This document shows positions 17,401 to 26,800 of a stretch of DNA of 41,897 nt, in pieces. The notes beneath the pieces were generated by a model, which saw only the letters and a list, made by a program, of their open reading frames with translations, was not told where the DNA came from and did not search any database. This stretch comes from a virus, in the IMG/VR virus record IMGVR_UViG_3300020469_000091, positions 1 to 41,897 of that record, one strand, 5' to 3'. Every line of letters begins with the position of its first letter. Position 1 is the first letter of the stretch. A program made the position numbers and the translations under genes.

Positions 17401-19852
17401 CAATGGCGTTGAGAGCTATAAGATTCGTGACTCGGTAAAGGGAAAACCCCTTAGCCTCGGCAACCGCGTCACTACTGTCAGTGACCAAGACTACAAGGAG
17501 ATTCGTCGCTTTGCCGACCTGACGTACAGCGGCGTATACAACGATGAGACGAACTTAAACAAGCTCAACGAGTTCAACCTTGGCCTCCTCAACTTCAAGC
17601 CACTAGAGGATAGCTATGGCTCTGTAGAAAAGCTTTTTGCTCGCAAGACCGACATCCTCACTTTGCAGGAGGATAAGATTAGCTATGTGCTGGCGGGTAA
17701 GAACCTGCTTAGCGATGCCGTTGGAGGCGGCGTTATCTCGTCTGTTCCTCAGGTGCTCGGCACACAAGTGGCTAGGACTGAGGACTTTGGCATCAGCAAC
17801 AACCCCGAGAGCTTTGCCGAGTGGGGGCCCCATAAATTCTTTACCGACGCCAAGCGCGGAGCCGTTATACATCTGTTCGGCGACGGTCAAAATGAGAATC
17901 TCGAGGTCATCAGCGAAAAGGGGATGCGCGGGTGGTTCCGCGACGAGTTTATCTCTGGCTTCAACACTCAAAAGCTGGGAGGTTACGACCCGTATATGAA
18001 CGAGTATGTTCTAGCCAGTAACGATGTTTTGCTGCCGGGAGAGACTGCTTGCATAGAGTGCAATGCGATACAGACGTTCCTATTGACATCTGCGGGGGAG
18101 TCGTATTGCGTAGAGCTCGGAAACGAGGTTGGTAACGCTACGGTTAGCTACAATGTTATTGAGGCCTCGGGAGGCGACACCGCTGTTATCACGGGAACTT
18201 ACAATAACGTTTCTACCAATTCTGGCTCTATTGGTTCTGGCAGCACGGGGTCTTTTACTATCAACAAAGATTCTGTTTCTATTTCCAAGGCAGACATAGC
18301 CATTGCTCTTACGGGTAGTGGGCGTTTCGTGGTTCAAGTTATCGTTGAGTGCCCGTTGGTTACGGACCTCACTATGCACCTTGTTACGCTTAGTCGTCCT
18401 GAGTACCAGAAGCAGTCTATCCATAGTCAATACGAGTGGGCCTCAGGAAACTTTACGTCACCTTTGAGCAGCACTCCTGTCACGTTCCAGTTCGGTGGTT
18501 CGGCCCCTGTGGTTTCTGAGTGGATTGAGTTTACTTCAGCTCAGGGCTCCAACCTTGTGCCTACCAACGGCAGCGACCTCACTCTTATCTACAACAGGTT
18601 AGCTAACGATAGCTATACTTTGCGTGCTGAGGACCGCTTCCACCTCCTTCGCACTGCCACTAAGTACACTCAGTTTCAGGTCCCGTCTATTCTCGGTGAC
18701 GGCGCTCTCGTCACGGTTGTTCCTTCGGGCGCTCAACCTCGTTACATAGGCGACTTCGCTAACTTCCCTACCACGGGTGACAACGTATACCTAATCTGGG
18801 ACTATTCCAATGCCAGCGCGGGCTCCGGTGGCGGCGACTCCGGTGGCGGCGACTCCGGTGGCGGCGACTCCGGTGGCGGCGACTCTGGCGGTGGCGACTC
18901 TGGCGGTGGCGACTCTGGCGGTGGCGGTGAGACGGGCTTCCTTCTGGACCAGACGTATGCCACGGGCGCTGCGGCTGCATACTCTACGCGTCGCCTCTAC
19001 TCCCTTTATACTGGGGCAGCTATGCGTATTCGCCGAGATACGGGAGCCGGTAACGCTGGTCACGATGAAGAGGCGGACGTCCTATTCGATGCTAATGGAG
19101 ACTTGAACCTAAGCTGTTCCATCTCCAACGCGAGCTCAGGCGTTTCGGCCACTACTTTCGGTGAGTTCGTTGGTGCTACAGGCTATTCCGACCCCGACAG
19201 TGTTTCTTCGTACACGGTCCTCGCGTATGTGGATACTTGGTACGACCAGAGCACGGCGGGGGGCACGGGGTCTGGCAACGACGCAGAGCAGTCCACACCC
19301 GGCAGCCAACCGCAGATATACAACGGCTCTGCTGTAATTACTGAGAACGGTAAGCCAGCACTTGACTTTGATGGAAGCTCTGATACTTTAAAAATGAGCT
19401 TTGGAAGCAATGAGTCGCAGCCAAACCAAATATTGCTGGTGGCAACCAATGACACAACAAACTTTAGTTCTTATAGAGTTTTATTCTCAGGTTACAACTC
19501 TTCTTTTGCTCGCCACCAATTTGAGACAAGAATTGGCGCTCAAGCGGGTGAACTAGCTATGTACGCTGGCGCAAGCAATGCAAGCACTACGCAAATTGGG
19601 ACAAGCCAATCACTTTACAACAATCTTGTGGATGGGGCAAGCAGTGATATGCGCGTTAATGGCGCTAGTATAGCCCAAGGCGATGCTGGCAGTTTTGCAA
19701 TAGACGGTCTTACACTGGGCGCGAGGTTCAATAATATCTATCATTTTGACGGTCGTATGCAAGAGCTTGTTTTTTACCCGTCAGATAAATCAAGCAGTAA
19801 CAGCGGCATAGAGACGAACATTGATAATTACTTCAACATACCCGGAATGTAA
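14447..19852 (+). CDS. Large tail (muzzle/stabilisation-type) protein with lectin-like C-terminal domain
   Basis: This protein has 1801 residues. The N-terminus (FIKGRMNKSVDERLVPDGEY, then IDAQNIRMGSTE) is typical of the large tail stabilisation or muzzle proteins of podoviruses infecting Bacteroidota. Residues up to about 1455 form a long beta-rich body. Residues 1460-1494 are a glycine linker of six SGGGD units and one SGGGG. Residues about 1497-1801 form a ConA/LamG-like domain (AAYSTRRLYSLYTGAAMRIR; TWYDQS; GKPALDFDGSSD; NIDNYFNI end) related to the C-terminus of the protein at 2-586. The linker looks like a hinge for a receptor-binding tip. From about base 19330 composition becomes clearly more AT-rich, a sign that the tip has been exchanged. 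It starts in a TAATG overlap. Confidence 0.8.
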   Translation: MANLVRNFIKGRMNKSVDERLVPDGEYIDAQNIRMGSTEDSEIGTVENTKGNTQLTTLVYPPTGTALSAQATCIGAYSDGANETMYWFVHDPAFTVGTVGKLDLIVSYNTRNDTLTYHVVSIKDATDATRTTLNFDPQNLITGVDLVDGLLFFTDDKNPPRRINVATAYPQPVTNLDYNVLGDDIRVIKAPPTEAPVVLGSHDNSQNDYMEDRIICFAYRYEYENGEYSATSQFSAPAFVSKPFNFTTASFLNEGMENAINTCDVTVRTGSSLVKGIDILFKEMDDSIIRVIERVDKATTALTDNADYTITFSKSKIFTILPDSEILRLYDNVPRLAKAQTLMGNRLVYGNYLEGYDLTDSNGQPIKFGYEVSHMQTPVGNSIASASPTNTQTYTLTGGNTTPTTVVTVEFDEFNLIKGDTFTVQFTVQGDTPNWTPSVATTPTSSMPATTVEVQYTLTETFASVVEMVASTSFLNTIGTASNIETTAADFGSSDQRIWTNAWNASLPQSATGGTPDPMALNGSGITALGQPASVFGSTATSFSVAFPMPEYEGGATDYYELLIVSGVSVSLSNLGPRPSLHSNRSYEVGIVYMDDYGRSSTALVNFGNDIQIPCSDSIFRNYIRVQIPSAMRVPAWADRYKFVIKPDEETYETIYSNIITSADSSGNRYFLLEGENAAKIETGDRLIVKADTAGPSSTCTYAEVLDKKAYPVDGVASGIPAVAGTYMKIRPEFNVSQSSSEFFIGEKSAGTNGGSDQNTDSTNDFPVLVYDGFATIGAIPAGSRIRLTLNFSRQGRGDAACETRTLDFDHTWTADAEYTNIINWFYNQDGVISTIENATGFSGDPNTAAPTNNVLAATTTAGSDYGITGSNLVNQMRWHTNNLTNPTTFEFIVFGTNKCSGGFGSGSSPNRRSRVKANWTVITASETCVFETEPSAALPDLWYESSESFQIDKQNGLYYGNVQNQTASQPAIIDTDFFNCISYGNGVESYKIRDSVKGKPLSLGNRVTTVSDQDYKEIRRFADLTYSGVYNDETNLNKLNEFNLGLLNFKPLEDSYGSVEKLFARKTDILTLQEDKISYVLAGKNLLSDAVGGGVISSVPQVLGTQVARTEDFGISNNPESFAEWGPHKFFTDAKRGAVIHLFGDGQNENLEVISEKGMRGWFRDEFISGFNTQKLGGYDPYMNEYVLASNDVLLPGETACIECNAIQTFLLTSAGESYCVELGNEVGNATVSYNVIEASGGDTAVITGTYNNVSTNSGSIGSGSTGSFTINKDSVSISKADIAIALTGSGRFVVQVIVECPLVTDLTMHLVTLSRPEYQKQSIHSQYEWASGNFTSPLSSTPVTFQFGGSAPVVSEWIEFTSAQGSNLVPTNGSDLTLIYNRLANDSYTLRAEDRFHLLRTATKYTQFQVPSILGDGALVTVVPSGAQPRYIGDFANFPTTGDNVYLIWDYSNASAGSGGGDSGGGDSGGGDSGGGDSGGGDSGGGDSGGGGETGFLLDQTYATGAAAAYSTRRLYSLYTGAAMRIRRDTGAGNAGHDEEADVLFDANGDLNLSCSISNASSGVSATTFGEFVGATGYSDPDSVSSYTVLAYVDTWYDQSTAGGTGSGNDAEQSTPGSQPQIYNGSAVITENGKPALDFDGSSDTLKMSFGSNESQPNQILLVATNDTTNFSSYRVLFSGYNSSFARHQFETRIGAQAGELAMYAGASNASTTQIGTSQSLYNNLVDGASSDMRVNGASIAQGDAGSFAIDGLTLGARFNNIYHFDGRMQELVFYPSDKSSSNSGIETNIDNYFNIPGM
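18824..18928 (+). repeat. 15-bp in-frame minisatellite coding (SGGGD)n
   Basis: Seven tandem 15-base units: four TCCGGTGGCGGCGAC, then two TCTGGCGGTGGCGAC, then TCTGGCGGTGGCGGT. The unit keeps the reading frame, so copy changes alter only linker length between tail body and lectin-like tip. Two unit variants in blocks indicate expansion by slippage or unequal exchange. Confidence 0.95.
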
Positions 19853-20628
19853 TGAGCAACTACACGCTGACATACAGCCCGCCTGCTGAGGGGTGGCCTT
19901 CGTTCTACTCCTTCGAGCCTGAGTGGATTCAGGGCATGAACCAATACCTCTATACGTTCAGTGGCGGTAATATCTTCCGCCACAATACCAACACGGTGCG
20001 CAATAACTTCTATGGTACGCAGTACGATAGCACCTTGAAGAGTGTCTTCAACGACCAGCCCATAGAAAACAAGATTTTCAAGACGCTGCAACTGGAGGGC
20101 AACAAGCCTTGGGCGGCTGCCATGAGCAGCGACCAGCAGGACGGGAGGTTCATCAACGCCGAGTACTTCGAGAAAAAGGAAGGCGACTTCTTCGCGTTTG
20201 TACGCACGACAAACAATAACCCTGCTGAGCCTGACGACTACGCGTTGCGCTCACTCAATGGCATTGGTCAAAGCACCACCGTCGTTGGCAACGTCGTCAA
20301 CTTCCCGCTCACGGTTAGTATCGGCAGTGTCCTCAGCGTGGGCGACTCGTTCTACTTCTCTCCTTCCCCGTACACGGCCATCACCTTCGCTGGCTTCGTA
20401 ACCAACATCGAGGTCGATATCCCCAACGGTATCAACCGCGTTACGCACGACGGAAGCGGCGCTGCACCCGGCATCAACGACCCGCTTTGGCTGGGCATCA
20501 AGAACCAAGTGGCGGAGTCCAACGGCCTGCTCGGACACTACGGTGTCTTTGAGCTTACCAATACGGACACTACTGCTGTGGAGCTGTTTGTGGCACGGTC
20601 GGAGGTGATGAAGTCGTATCCCGGCTAA
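19852..20628 (+). CDS. Conserved virion protein of crAss-like/Bacteroidota podoviruses, 258 aa
   Basis: The N-terminal pattern WPSFYSFEPEWIQGMNQYLY (about residues 15-34), then GGNIFRHNTN and FYGTQYDSTLKSVFND, is a recurrent motif in structural proteins following the large tail protein in crAss-like phages. The second half (about 140-200) is beta-rich (VVNFPLTVSIGSVLSVGDSF). There is no enzyme motif. It shares the A of its start with the stop of the tail protein (TAATG). Probably a tail component that interacts with the large protein upstream; the exact position in the virion is unknown. Confidence 0.7.
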   Translation: MSNYTLTYSPPAEGWPSFYSFEPEWIQGMNQYLYTFSGGNIFRHNTNTVRNNFYGTQYDSTLKSVFNDQPIENKIFKTLQLEGNKPWAAAMSSDQQDGRFINAEYFEKKEGDFFAFVRTTNNNPAEPDDYALRSLNGIGQSTTVVGNVVNFPLTVSIGSVLSVGDSFYFSPSPYTAITFAGFVTNIEVDIPNGINRVTHDGSGAAPGINDPLWLGIKNQVAESNGLLGHYGVFELTNTDTTAVELFVARSEVMKSYPG

Positions 20629-20646
20629 TCCGTACTTTTATAGTTG

Positions 20647-21129
20647 ATGGAAGAGATTCTACGCCACGTACATACCGAGAGGGGTTTGCTTTGGGAATCC
20701 ATTGAGGATTTGCAGCTCGCTCTGGTGGGTTTGAACGAGACTGTAGAGCACCACACCGAGGAGATGCAGGAGGCATGTCCGGTTACCCATCACCTTGAGA
20801 ACGGATTGTATACGCGCGAGGTATTTATGCCAGCGGGTATGCTTGTCGTCAGCTTCATCCACAAGCAGAACCACCCCTCTTTCTTTATGGAGGGGGATAT
20901 GTCTCTACTCCTCGACGACGGCACGGTCAAGCGCGTCAAGGCGCCTATGGTGGTGCATACCGAAGTGGGCACGCAGCGCGTGGCGTATATCCATGAGGAC
21001 GTTACGTGGACGTGCGTATATCGCACCGATGCGGAGACGGTTGAGGAGGCAGAGAAAGAAGTTTATACCATGGACTTCCGGGAGCTTCCGGAGGCCGTAA
21101 TCCAAAAGAAAATATGGCAGGTGTCTTAA
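20647..21129 (+). CDS. Cupin-like phage protein, 160 aa
   Basis: After an N-terminal helix (about residues 1-42), residues 45-130 show a double-strand beta-helix pattern: VTHHLENGLYTREVFMPAGM, FIHKQNHPSFFMEGDMSLLL, then APMVVHTEVGTQRVAYIHED. This resembles small cupin-fold proteins common in phages near tail genes, whose function is not established. The His residues could bind metal, but the set is not the standard cupin HxH set. I chose ATG 20647 over the TTG just before it. It overlaps the next gene by 16 bases. Confidence 0.55.
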   Translation: MEEILRHVHTERGLLWESIEDLQLALVGLNETVEHHTEEMQEACPVTHHLENGLYTREVFMPAGMLVVSFIHKQNHPSFFMEGDMSLLLDDGTVKRVKAPMVVHTEVGTQRVAYIHEDVTWTCVYRTDAETVEEAEKEVYTMDFRELPEAVIQKKIWQVS

Positions 21130-21935
21130 TTGCAACGGCCCTTGGGGCAAGCGCCGCTACGGCTGCGGCTGTGGGTGGTGGAGTAGCGGCGGCTACGGCT
21201 ATCGGAGGTGGCGTCAAGTCTTTTAGTGAGGCCAGTAAGGCTAAGAAGCGGCAGGCAAATGCTGAGCGAGATGCTCAGAAAGCAATGGATGACGCTCGTA
21301 GAAGGTTAGGAGTAAACGTATTTGAGCAATTATCTATCCAGAAGGAGCCTTACGAGCTGGCTAGAGAAGCTGCTTTGGTAACCGGAGCCCAAGCGTTGCA
21401 GATGGGTCAAGAGGGCGACGAGCGTGGCGCCGCAGCTACGGCAGGTCGGGTCGCTATGGCTCAAGCTGCCGAGCAGGCCAGAATCCGTTCGGCTATGGGT
21501 CAGGAGCTTCAAGGCATTCAACAAAAGGTCGTAGCCGAAGAGGGCCGACTTTTAGATACGGGCATGAGTCTCGACCTCGGTGAGGTTGCTGGTCAACAGC
21601 AGATGGCCGCTGACGCTCAAAAAGACAGGGCTGCATATGTCACTCAGGGTCTTACTGCTTTGCAGCAAGGGGCCGAGCTGGGGCAGCAGATGGCTCCGCT
21701 ATATGGTGGCGGCGCCGCCCCTAAAGTGGATACGGTGGGAAATCAGAACATTGACTATTCTATGGCTCCATCTGTTGCGGCCCGTCTGGGACAGCCCACG
21801 CTTAATCAGAGTCAGTTTAGTGCTCCTAGTCAATTTAACCAGTACCAAAGTGGGGTTTTTCAGTCTATGCCAAATCCCTACGACCAATACCAAGGTTTAT
21901 TTAGCTCCTTCGGTGGACGAATCCCCATGCCATGA
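21114..21935 (+). CDS. Internal virion/ejection protein candidate, 273 aa
   Basis: The first 33 residues are a Gly/Ala-rich hydrophobic segment (MAGVLIATALGASAATAAAV) followed by a helical, Gln/Ala-rich core (about 38-185) and a disordered Gln/Ser/Pro/Tyr-rich tail. This arrangement matches small internal virion proteins of podoviruses (T7 gp14-like in layout), which are ejected and insert in the host envelope to form a DNA channel. It is followed by two further candidate ejection proteins, linked by an ATGA overlap. Confidence 0.65.
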   Translation: MAGVLIATALGASAATAAAVGGGVAAATAIGGGVKSFSEASKAKKRQANAERDAQKAMDDARRRLGVNVFEQLSIQKEPYELAREAALVTGAQALQMGQEGDERGAAATAGRVAMAQAAEQARIRSAMGQELQGIQQKVVAEEGRLLDTGMSLDLGEVAGQQQMAADAQKDRAAYVTQGLTALQQGAELGQQMAPLYGGGAAPKVDTVGNQNIDYSMAPSVAARLGQPTLNQSQFSAPSQFNQYQSGVFQSMPNPYDQYQGLFSSFGGRIPMP

Positions 21936-23860
21936 CAGCTTATAAGTACGTAGCACGCGATGAGGAGTCGCGAGTCAACTGGGGTGACATCAGCAAGAAG
22001 TGGTCAGACGCCATCATTACTGGTGAGGAGACCCGTGAGAAGAAGAGGCAGGATATCCAGACGGCTACCGACGAGCTTACCGATTCCATCATCAACGCCC
22101 CAATGGGCGAGAACGAAGGCATCAACGCTTGGTATTCTAATTTCGCTGACCAGTCGTCAGAGTACCTGTTAGACGCCAACCGCCGCCTCAAGTCTGGCGA
22201 CCTGAAGGTCCGCGACTACAACACCATCATGGCGAACATGACGCAGGGTACAGAGCGTATGACCGGCCTTGCTAAGGACTACTCTGACAACTACGCCATC
22301 AAGATGGAGCGGTTGCAGAACGATAAATCTCAACAGGCTGAGGTGGCTATGATGGAGCTGGCTGAGGGGTACGCCAACTTCACCAATACCCAAGGCATCG
22401 TCAACCCTACCAACGGGATGATTAGCATTGCCAAGAACGGCACCGGAGAGACGGTCACCATCCCGCAGATGCGGGCGTACATCAACATGCAGTACGACAA
22501 GTACGACGTTGGTGCCGCCTTGGATGAGGAGGTGGCTAGGCTTGCAGCGGACAAGATGGTCATCATGTCTGGCGATGTAAAGACGCGTGAGTCTCAACTC
22601 AGGGCTTGGAATATGTCTAAGGATAACCTCCTCGACGCCGAACTGGCTGACGGCCTCCACGTAAGCTCCATCTTAACAGAAGACGTAGGTGGATACAACG
22701 TGGTTACCGACGCTACTAAGGTGGGTGAGAACGACGTGTTGTTTGTCCTCGACCCCAGTCAGCCTAGCGCAGGATACCGCGTGCCTTTGTATGGTCTCGA
22801 CCTCAGCAATATGACCGAGGCTGACCTCGACATGATTTTCAGCGCCGACCTTGACGACACGCAGCGGACAGCACTTATCAAGCAGGCCGAAGAACAGAGG
22901 GGCACAGCACGGGAATGGCTCAACAACGACTTCGAGCGTAGGCTGGCTATTGTTGAAACGGCCCGTCAGGAGTTTGCTCCGTCTACCCGGCCGGGTCTTA
23001 GTGCCGCCGAGCGCGGGAAATATGCTGAGACGGAGTCGGGATTGGAGTCTTTGGCCAAGGTGTTCTATGGCGACAAGAAGCTTAGGCAAGAGGGATTGGA
23101 TGAGGTGTTTGGGCAGGATGAGACCATTACTTCTTACGGCGTTCGAGAACGTGCTGATGGACAGCAAGAGATTTTTGTTCAGAAGAGGCTTGATGACGGA
23201 ACCGTTGTTGCGCGTAGTGCTATCCCCTTGGGCGAAGCCTTCACTCAGTTTGCTAAGCCCGCTGGTACGCAGTTCTTTGACGCGGCATACATCGACGATG
23301 TACTACCCGGGATATTAAAGAAGTACGAGGGTAGAGAGCGCGGTTCAGGGGAGTACACCACCACGCGACAGCCTATCGTGACTGACTTGGGCTCGGTGGA
23401 AATTACCTACAGGAACGATAAGAAGACTGTTAGAGATTTGCTTAGTGGCCTTGATGCCGACCAGAAGCTTGAGGTTGACCCCGGTGTTGAAGCGGCTGAA
23501 AATGCTGATTTAATACGCTCGATTTTAGGTAGTCAGGAGATAGGTATTGACGCGACTGTAACGGGAGTCTCCGAAAACCAAATCCCCGAAAGCACTTTTT
23601 CTGGTATCCAGATTTATATCCCTAACAGGATGGATAAACCTATTGTTGTTCCAAATAGAAAGCGGCATCTAAACGCTTTACCTGCTTTGCTTCAAGAAAT
23701 AACTAGCAACCAGAGAATTAAAGCCGAGGACTTACTAAAGATTTTACCTCAAGACGACGTCCTTACGGCGTCTAACACCCCCGAGGTAATCAGTTCTATC
23801 TTCACGGAAGAAGTGACGGAGGAGGCTCCGAACTACAACTGGGCAACAGCAGGACAATAA
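21932..23860 (+). CDS. Internal virion protein candidate, 642 aa
   Basis: A soluble, mostly helical, acidic protein with no signal peptide or membrane segment (MTAYKYVARDEESRVNWGDI at its start). It lies between a small membrane-type internal protein and the giant polyvalent protein, the usual place for the second of three ejection proteins (like T7 gp15). I recognise no catalytic motif. Codon use in the last 350 bases (from about 23500) is more AT-rich than the rest. Confidence 0.6.
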   Translation: MTAYKYVARDEESRVNWGDISKKWSDAIITGEETREKKRQDIQTATDELTDSIINAPMGENEGINAWYSNFADQSSEYLLDANRRLKSGDLKVRDYNTIMANMTQGTERMTGLAKDYSDNYAIKMERLQNDKSQQAEVAMMELAEGYANFTNTQGIVNPTNGMISIAKNGTGETVTIPQMRAYINMQYDKYDVGAALDEEVARLAADKMVIMSGDVKTRESQLRAWNMSKDNLLDAELADGLHVSSILTEDVGGYNVVTDATKVGENDVLFVLDPSQPSAGYRVPLYGLDLSNMTEADLDMIFSADLDDTQRTALIKQAEEQRGTAREWLNNDFERRLAIVETARQEFAPSTRPGLSAAERGKYAETESGLESLAKVFYGDKKLRQEGLDEVFGQDETITSYGVRERADGQQEIFVQKRLDDGTVVARSAIPLGEAFTQFAKPAGTQFFDAAYIDDVLPGILKKYEGRERGSGEYTTTRQPIVTDLGSVEITYRNDKKTVRDLLSGLDADQKLEVDPGVEAAENADLIRSILGSQEIGIDATVTGVSENQIPESTFSGIQIYIPNRMDKPIVVPNRKRHLNALPALLQEITSNQRIKAEDLLKILPQDDVLTASNTPEVISSIFTEEVTEEAPNYNWATAGQ

Positions 23861-23864
23861 GAAC

Positions 23865-26800
23865 ATGGACGAGCAGGCAGTATCTAACCTACACGGTTGG
23901 GCTCAGAGTAAAGGATACCCCGGGTCAGTAGAGGAGTTCTCTGTACTCCTACAGTCTGATGATGGCGCCCTTCAAAGCGCGTATTCATACGCTCAAGAGC
24001 AAGGTTTTCCGGGAGATATTTCTGCTTTCGAAAACCTTGTTGGCCGAAAAAAAAAAGACGCTACGGAATCCGTATCGGACGATGGTTTATTGGAGTCTCT
24101 CCAGCCTGAAGTCGCTGTATCAGAGTCTGTTAGCGTTCAAGCTCCGCCTGAGCCGATAGAGCAGCTTGACGAAACTCCGACCCGAGTATTCGGTGAGGAC
24201 GTGGTAGAGCAGCAGGTTGACGAGATGCCCGTTGGGCAGTCCACAGCAGTAGATATGCCCGGTGCTCCCGAGCCTGCCCTTGACTTGAGGACTGGTGACG
24301 TTGAGTTCGACAAGTCCATTGAGTTTGTTGACGCCAGCCTTGTTGACCGTGGTGACGAGCGTCAGGTAGCACGGGAGCTAACGTCAGAGTTCAAGGACTT
24401 TGGTTTCGACTTTGAATCCACTGGAATCGGCGATGCTATCAAGGTCACTGCTCGTAATGGGGAAACCATGGTCGTGGACCTTGACCCCGCGTGGTACAAC
24501 TTCGGTGTTGACGAAGGTGAGGAGGCCAAGAGCCTGCGCAAGTTCCTGACAGACAATAAGGACACCAGTGAGCTTGTCGATGCTGAGGTAGCCTTGAAGG
24601 AGGCAGACCTCATAATGGATGAGTACCGTGCCGAGGAGGAAGAGATTATCAGGGAGTTTGAGGATGTAGATTCTCAGCTAAAAAAGTACAGTGAGGAAGA
24701 CGCCAAGGCTGACCCCGAAGGGTATCAAGCTTTGGTCGACAAGTTCAATATTTTGCTTGGCCGAGCGCAAAGATTGACGGTTGAAAGCGAGGATGCGAGG
24801 GTTTTGTACAATGAGTCACTGGCCAACTTTAACAGGGTGTCCAAGCCTCGAGAAAGCCTTACGGCGATGGAGCGAGCCTTCGGTCGTAACGCTTTTACAA
24901 ACTGGGTTTCAGACTTTACCGTACGCGCTATCGACCAAGGTTTAGCTCAAGGAGCTACCATCCGGGAAAACCTCAACCTAGCTGTCAATGCCAACGACGT
25001 TACCGATGAGGAGCTCGACCGTTTCCGTCGCGCCGTCTTAGCCTCTGCTGAGGCTGGTCCTTCGGAGGAGATGCAGGAGTTTGGCCGGAGGGTAGAGAAG
25101 AAGACCAAGGGCATGTCGTATGGCGGAAAGCTGTTGACCACACTGGTAGAGGTGGCTAAGAACCCATCTATCCTGCCCGAGCTAACTGTGTCGTCCGTGG
25201 CTATGATGGCCAATAAAGAGGTCGTGGGTGGTGGAGTGGCTGGAGGGGGACTGGGAGCAGGTACTGCTCTGGTTGCGGGCCAGCTCGGCCCTCAAGTTGC
25301 GCTACCCGAAGAGTTGATTACGGTACCCGGTTCGTTCCTTACTGGAGCTGCGGCGGGTGCAGCAACTACACTTGAGGCCGGCCTTTCTTTTGGAGAGTTT
25401 ATGATGGAGGAGCTCGCCGCCAAGCAGGGCGTAGACATCAACGAGGTGGATATGTCCAACGAGTCTTTGCGTGAGGTGCTGAGCGACTCCGAGGCTATGA
25501 GCCGAATGCGCAACCGTGCTTCGGGTCGTGGTGTTGCGATGGGATTGTTCAATGCAGTCACCAAGAACGTGGCGTCTAGTGTCACCCGCCGTGTTGTGGG
25601 TAAGACGGGAAGCAAGTTGAAAGGAGTCCTCGCAGCAGGCGCGGTGGACATGCCATTGGAGTCGGCAGGCGAAGCCATTGGAAGGATTGCCGGTAGGCAG
25701 GAGATGGACCCGATGGAGATTGTCCTTGAGGGTGCAGCCAAGGGACCCGGTTTTGTCCTCGGTGTAGGAGAGGGACTTGTGCGTTCACCGAAGTACACGC
25801 TAAATGGAGAGCGAGTCGGCGGTAAGGCGATGGCCAAGTTTATCAACGAGGCGTCGGAGGCTGACGTAGCCGGGGCTACCATCGAAATCAAGAACGATAA
25901 GGTCTTAGCTGGTCTAGCCAACGACAAACGGAACACGGCTCGGGAGCGCCAAATCATTGGCAAGCAGCTCCGTGAATCTGGTATCACCGACGATGCTAAA
26001 GTGCAGACCCTAACCGACCTTGAGTTGGAGAAGCGTAAGCTCAAGGGTAACGAGACCACTTCGGGGAAGAAAAAACGTGAGCGCATACAGCGACAGATTG
26101 ACGCCACGCTTGACGGAGACTCATACTTCTTTGAGGAAGAGACTGATGAGAAGGGTAACACCATCTCTAAGGAGGTGCGCGTTACGCGTGCCGAAGCCAT
26201 TCAAGCCCTGAGGGACGACGATATTAGCCGTCCTACGGAAAGGGAGATAGAACAGAAACAGGCCGAGCTCTTCCGAGACGCTATGGCTGAAATAGGAAAG
26301 GAAGATGCCATTCAAGAGCCAAGCCCAGCGCCGGTTCCTACACGCGACGAACCCGGAGTTAGCGCAGAAGTGGGAGAGGAAGTACAAGACGAGCAAGAAC
26401 CTGCCGTCGAAGCTGAAGAAGCGGAAGAAGCGGAAGAACTAGCCGAAAGGTTAGAGGCCGAGGGCACGCCAGATGTCACCGAGCAGCTTGGTGACAACAT
26501 CAGTGCCGAGCGCAGGCAGGGAACTACGTTGGGCAGGAAGCAAGAGAAGATTGTAGCTCAAGCCAAGAAGCGGGCGGCGGCACTGGCCAACTCTATCCCG
26601 GGCTTGCAGGTCAAGCTGTACGAAACCACCGCTCAATACCAGAGGGGCAGCGGCATTGAAGGCGAGGGCCGTGGCTCGTATACCTACGAGGATGATGTCG
26701 ACGTCGACGGTAATGTGGTGGGCAAGAAGAACCGTGTCATCCATATCAACCTTGAGACAGCCAACACCCGTACGGTAGCTCACGAGGCTTTCCATGCCGT

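Noticed and set aside
18768-19063. Antisense frames rich in His-Arg-Ser or Thr-Ala-Arg repeats
   Set aside because: They are the complement of the SGGGD minisatellite and have no start context.
25292-26200. Long Ser-rich minus-strand frame
   Set aside because: It is a shadow of the giant gene produced by its codon bias; other long opposite-strand frames in the late region are of the same kind.
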